The position numbers and the translations under genes are program-made. Below are positions 62,060-64,000 of a DNA stretch of 64,000 nucleotides, piece after piece. Position 1 is the stretch's first letter. Each line of letters opens with the position of its first letter. The DNA is from ZC4RG30 sp965652645 (GTDB lineage: Bacteria > Pseudomonadota > Gammaproteobacteria > Steroidobacterales > Steroidobacteraceae). The stretch spans positions 89,572 through 153,571 of the forward strand of contig CBFGXE010000003.1 in NCBI GenBank assembly GCA_965652645.1, written 5' to 3'. The notes beneath the pieces are model-generated. The model had not been told where the DNA came from and did no database searches. It worked only from the letters and a program-made list of their open reading frames with translations.

Positions 62060-64000
62060 CTATGCGGCCGTAGCCCACGTCTCGGACAGCGTCTCGGCCT
62101 GTTTCAAGACCGTTTCGGTGGCTTCTTCCTGCCGATCCGGCGGGTATTTGTAGCGCCGCAGCAATGTGCGCACCATGACTCGCAGCCTGGCCCGCACGGT
62201 TTCGCGCTTGGCCCAGTCTACCGCCACTGAGCCGCGCAAGCTTCGGGCCAGCTCGACGGCAATCTTCCTGAGGGTTTCGTCCCCCAGTTCCCGCACGGAG
62301 GACTCATTGGTGGCGAGGGCGTCGTAGAAGGAAAGCTCATCGTTGTTGAGGCCCAACCGCTCGCCGCGCTGGGCCGCTTCCTGGAACTTGCGAGCCATGG
62401 CAATCAGCTCCTCGATAACCTGGGCGGTCTCGATGGCGCGGTTGCGATAGCGCGTCAGGCTCTGCTGCAGCAGTTCCGAGAACTTCGCGTTCTGGACCAC
62501 GTTGGTCTTGAAGCGGGACTTGATTTCGCCCTTGAGGAGGCGCTCCAACAGCTCCACGGCGAGATTGCGCTCCTTCATGTGGCGCACGTCTTCCAGGAAC
62601 TCCTCGGAGAGGATGCCGATATCAGGGCGTTTCAGGCCCGCCGCCGCGAAGATATCGATGACCTCATCGCTCACGACGGCGCGACTGATGATCTGCCGCA
62701 GCGCGTGTTCCTTCTGCTCGTCGGTGAGCTTCTTGTCGGAATTGCCATGCTTGGTCAGCGCCGACTTCACGGCCTGCAGGAAGGCCAGCTCGTCGCGATG
62801 CTCCAATGCCTCATCCAGCGTGCAGCAGAGGGCAAACGCCCTGACTGCGGACAGTACGGCGTCGGCGAAGCGCTGCTTGCCGTCGTCGAGGCCCAGCACA
62901 TGGTTCGCCACCCGGGGCAGCAGTTGCCACGCCTGCGTCCGGAAGTTCGCGTAATCCACGCCGTGCAGCATGTCGTGCAGCACGCCCATCTTCTCGCGCA
63001 GCACGGCGAGGGCGTCGCGGGCATCGATGGTCGGCTTGCCGCGCCCCTTGGCCCGCGTGTAGTCGGCCAGTGCGGCCTTCAGCTCGTTGGCAATGCCGAT
63101 GTAGTCGACGACAAGACCGCCCGGCTTGTCCTTGAACACGCGATTCACGCGCGCGATGGCCTGCATCAGGTTGTGGCCACGCATGGGCTTGTCGACATAC
63201 ATGGTGTGCAGCGCCGGGGCATCGAATCCGGTGAGCCACATGTCGCGCACGATCACCAGCTTGAAGGGATCCTGTGGATCCTTGAAGCGGCGCTCCAGTC
63301 GCTTGCGCACGTCCTTTGGATGAATGTGCGGCTTCAGCAGGGCCTTGTCCGAGGCCGAGCCGGTCATGATTACCTTGATGGCGCCCTGCTCCGGGTCCTC
63401 GCTGTGCCAATCCGGGCGCAACGCGACGATGGCGTTGTAGAGGTGCACGCAGATGTCGCGACTCATCGCCACGATCATGCCCTTGCCGCCGGAGGCCACC
63501 CGCCGAACCTCATCCGTCTGCGACACCAGCCGGTTCTCGAAGTGCTGCACGATGTCGGCCGCCACCTTCTGGATGCGCGGCGGGGAACCCACGAGCTGCT
63601 CCAGCGCCGCCCAGCGGCGCAGCCGGGCGACCTTGGCGGCATCACCCTCTTCGTCCTCAGTGAGCTCCTCGACCTCGTCATCGAGCTGGGTGATGTCGGC
63701 CTCCTTCAGGTCCAGCCTGGCCAACCGGCTCTCGTAGTAGATCGGCACGGTGGCGCCGTCGCGCACCGCCTGCTCGATGTCGTAGACGTGCACGTAGTCG
63801 CCGAAGACGGCGCGCGTATTGCGGTCCTGCAGGGTCACTGGCGTGCCGGTGAAGGCGACGAAGGTGGCGTGGGGAAGGGCGTCGCGCAGGTGCTGCGCAT
63901 AGCCGTAGCGCACGGAGCTGCCGCCCACTGCAGTGGGCGGGTATGGCGAGTCCTCCACCGAGGCGGCGGCCCGCACAGCCTCGATGCCCGGCTTGAGCTT
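62060..64000 (-). CDS. hsdR: Type I restriction enzyme R subunit (HsdR), C-terminal part
   Basis: The frame is open to the window edge; about 646 residues are present. Superfamily 2 helicase motifs: F-V-A-F-T-G-T-P-V (III), then A-M-S-R, M-T-G-S-A-S-D (IV-like), [15 protein letters not shown] (V), and [10 protein letters not shown] (VI). The C-terminal part is helical and matches HsdR. The N-terminal nuclease and Walker A/B are beyond the edge. HsdR translocates DNA and cleaves it for a type I restriction system. It is the only clear defence gene in the window. ATG/GTG start is not visible. Confidence 0.92.
   Translation of the reverse strand, partial: KLKPGIEAVRAAASVEDSPYPPTAVGGSSVRYGYAQHLRDALPHATFVAFTGTPVTLQDRNTRAVFGDYVHVYDIEQAVRDGATVPIYYESRLARLDLKEADITQLDDEVEELTEDEEGDAAKVARLRRWAALEQLVGSPPRIQKVAADIVQHFENRLVSQTDEVRRVASGGKGMIVAMSRDICVHLYNAIVALRPDWHSEDPEQGAIKVIMTGSASDKALLKPHIHPKDVRKRLERRFKDPQDPFKLVIVRDMWLTGFDAPALHTMYVDKPMRGHNLMQAIARVNRVFKDKPGGLVVDYIGIANELKAALADYTRAKGRGKPTIDARDALAVLREKMGVLHDMLHGVDYANFRTQAWQLLPRVANHVLGLDDGKQRFADAVLSAVRAFALCCTLDEALEHRDELAFLQAVKSALTKHGNSDKKLTDEQKEHALRQIISRAVVSDEVIDIFAAAGLKRPDIGILSEEFLEDVRHMKERNLAVELLERLLKGEIKSRFKTNVVQNAKFSELLQQSLTRYRNRAIETAQVIEELIAMARKFQEAAQRGERLGLNNDELSFYDALATNESSVRELGDETLRKIAVELARSLRGSVAVDWAKRETVRARLRVMVRTLLRRYKYPPDRQEEATETVLKQAETLSETWATAA

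Overview
The window is one contiguous, very GC-rich (about two-thirds G+C), densely packed chromosomal segment of a Gram-negative bacterium. Gammaproteobacterial housekeeping families (YheS and Uup ABC-F ATPases, YggX, YciH/Sui1, MutY, AmpG), large TonB-dependent receptors, OmpA-like proteins and lipoproteins point to a free-living gammaproteobacterium, perhaps near Steroidobacterales, Nevskiales or Xanthomonadales. That placement is inferred from gene content only. No insertion sequence, prophage, CRISPR array or rRNA was seen, and no stretch over 300 bases lacks a gene.

Layout. 0-9.6 kb: glycogen/alpha-glucan cluster, with glgC-GH57-malQ-lipoprotein on the minus strand, glgB divergent, and glgP convergent on glgB. 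9.6-15.7 kb: DUF192 protein, OmpA-like porin with a polyproline hinge and a strong terminator, a TonB receptor, and fructose-1,6-bisphosphatase. 15.7-17.5 kb: molybdate permease and ATPase (modBC) without modA. 17.5-29 kb: CorC-like membrane protein, YciH, a small lipoprotein, PCuAC copper chaperone, YheS, RibA, an esterase-like hydrolase, a GGDEF-EAL protein, tRNA-Phe, YggX-MutY and an orphan NarL-type regulator. 29-38 kb: MetF-like enzyme, a secreted repeat protein, then a Yip1/MacA/MacB-like efflux operon divergent from an ECF sigma factor and its coupled membrane protein, followed by a TauE/SafE transporter and tRNA-Gly. 38-47.5 kb: lactate dehydrogenase and permease, two tandem lipoprotein sulfatases, a ZnuD-like TonB receptor with a small His/Cys-rich protein, and a rhomboid protease. 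47.5-53.7 kb: a hypothetical gene with a decayed paralogue beside it, Uup-TrmB, an unlisted 38-residue membrane protein, an unknown membrane protein and MarC. 53.7-62 kb: lipoproteins, a PKD metallopeptidase, a Rieske protein coupled to AmpG, pyrE, envelope proteins sharing a Cys module, a small HTH regulator and dut. The right edge cuts the HsdR subunit of a type I restriction system.

Most notable: the 115-bp gap between the ECF sigma operon and the efflux operon has a perfect 9-bp inverted repeat. Each arm is followed, on its own strand, by the same spacing (14 nt) and a near-identical second box (GTAAGGA-N14-SGACTRT). This looks like two back-to-back promoters read by the same sigma factor, so the ECF factor may control both itself and the efflux operon. 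Other points are the frameshifted tandem paralogue at 47.6-48.0 kb, the small membrane protein at 51.2 kb, and a Cys-containing module shared by two adjacent envelope genes at 59.5-61.2 kb.
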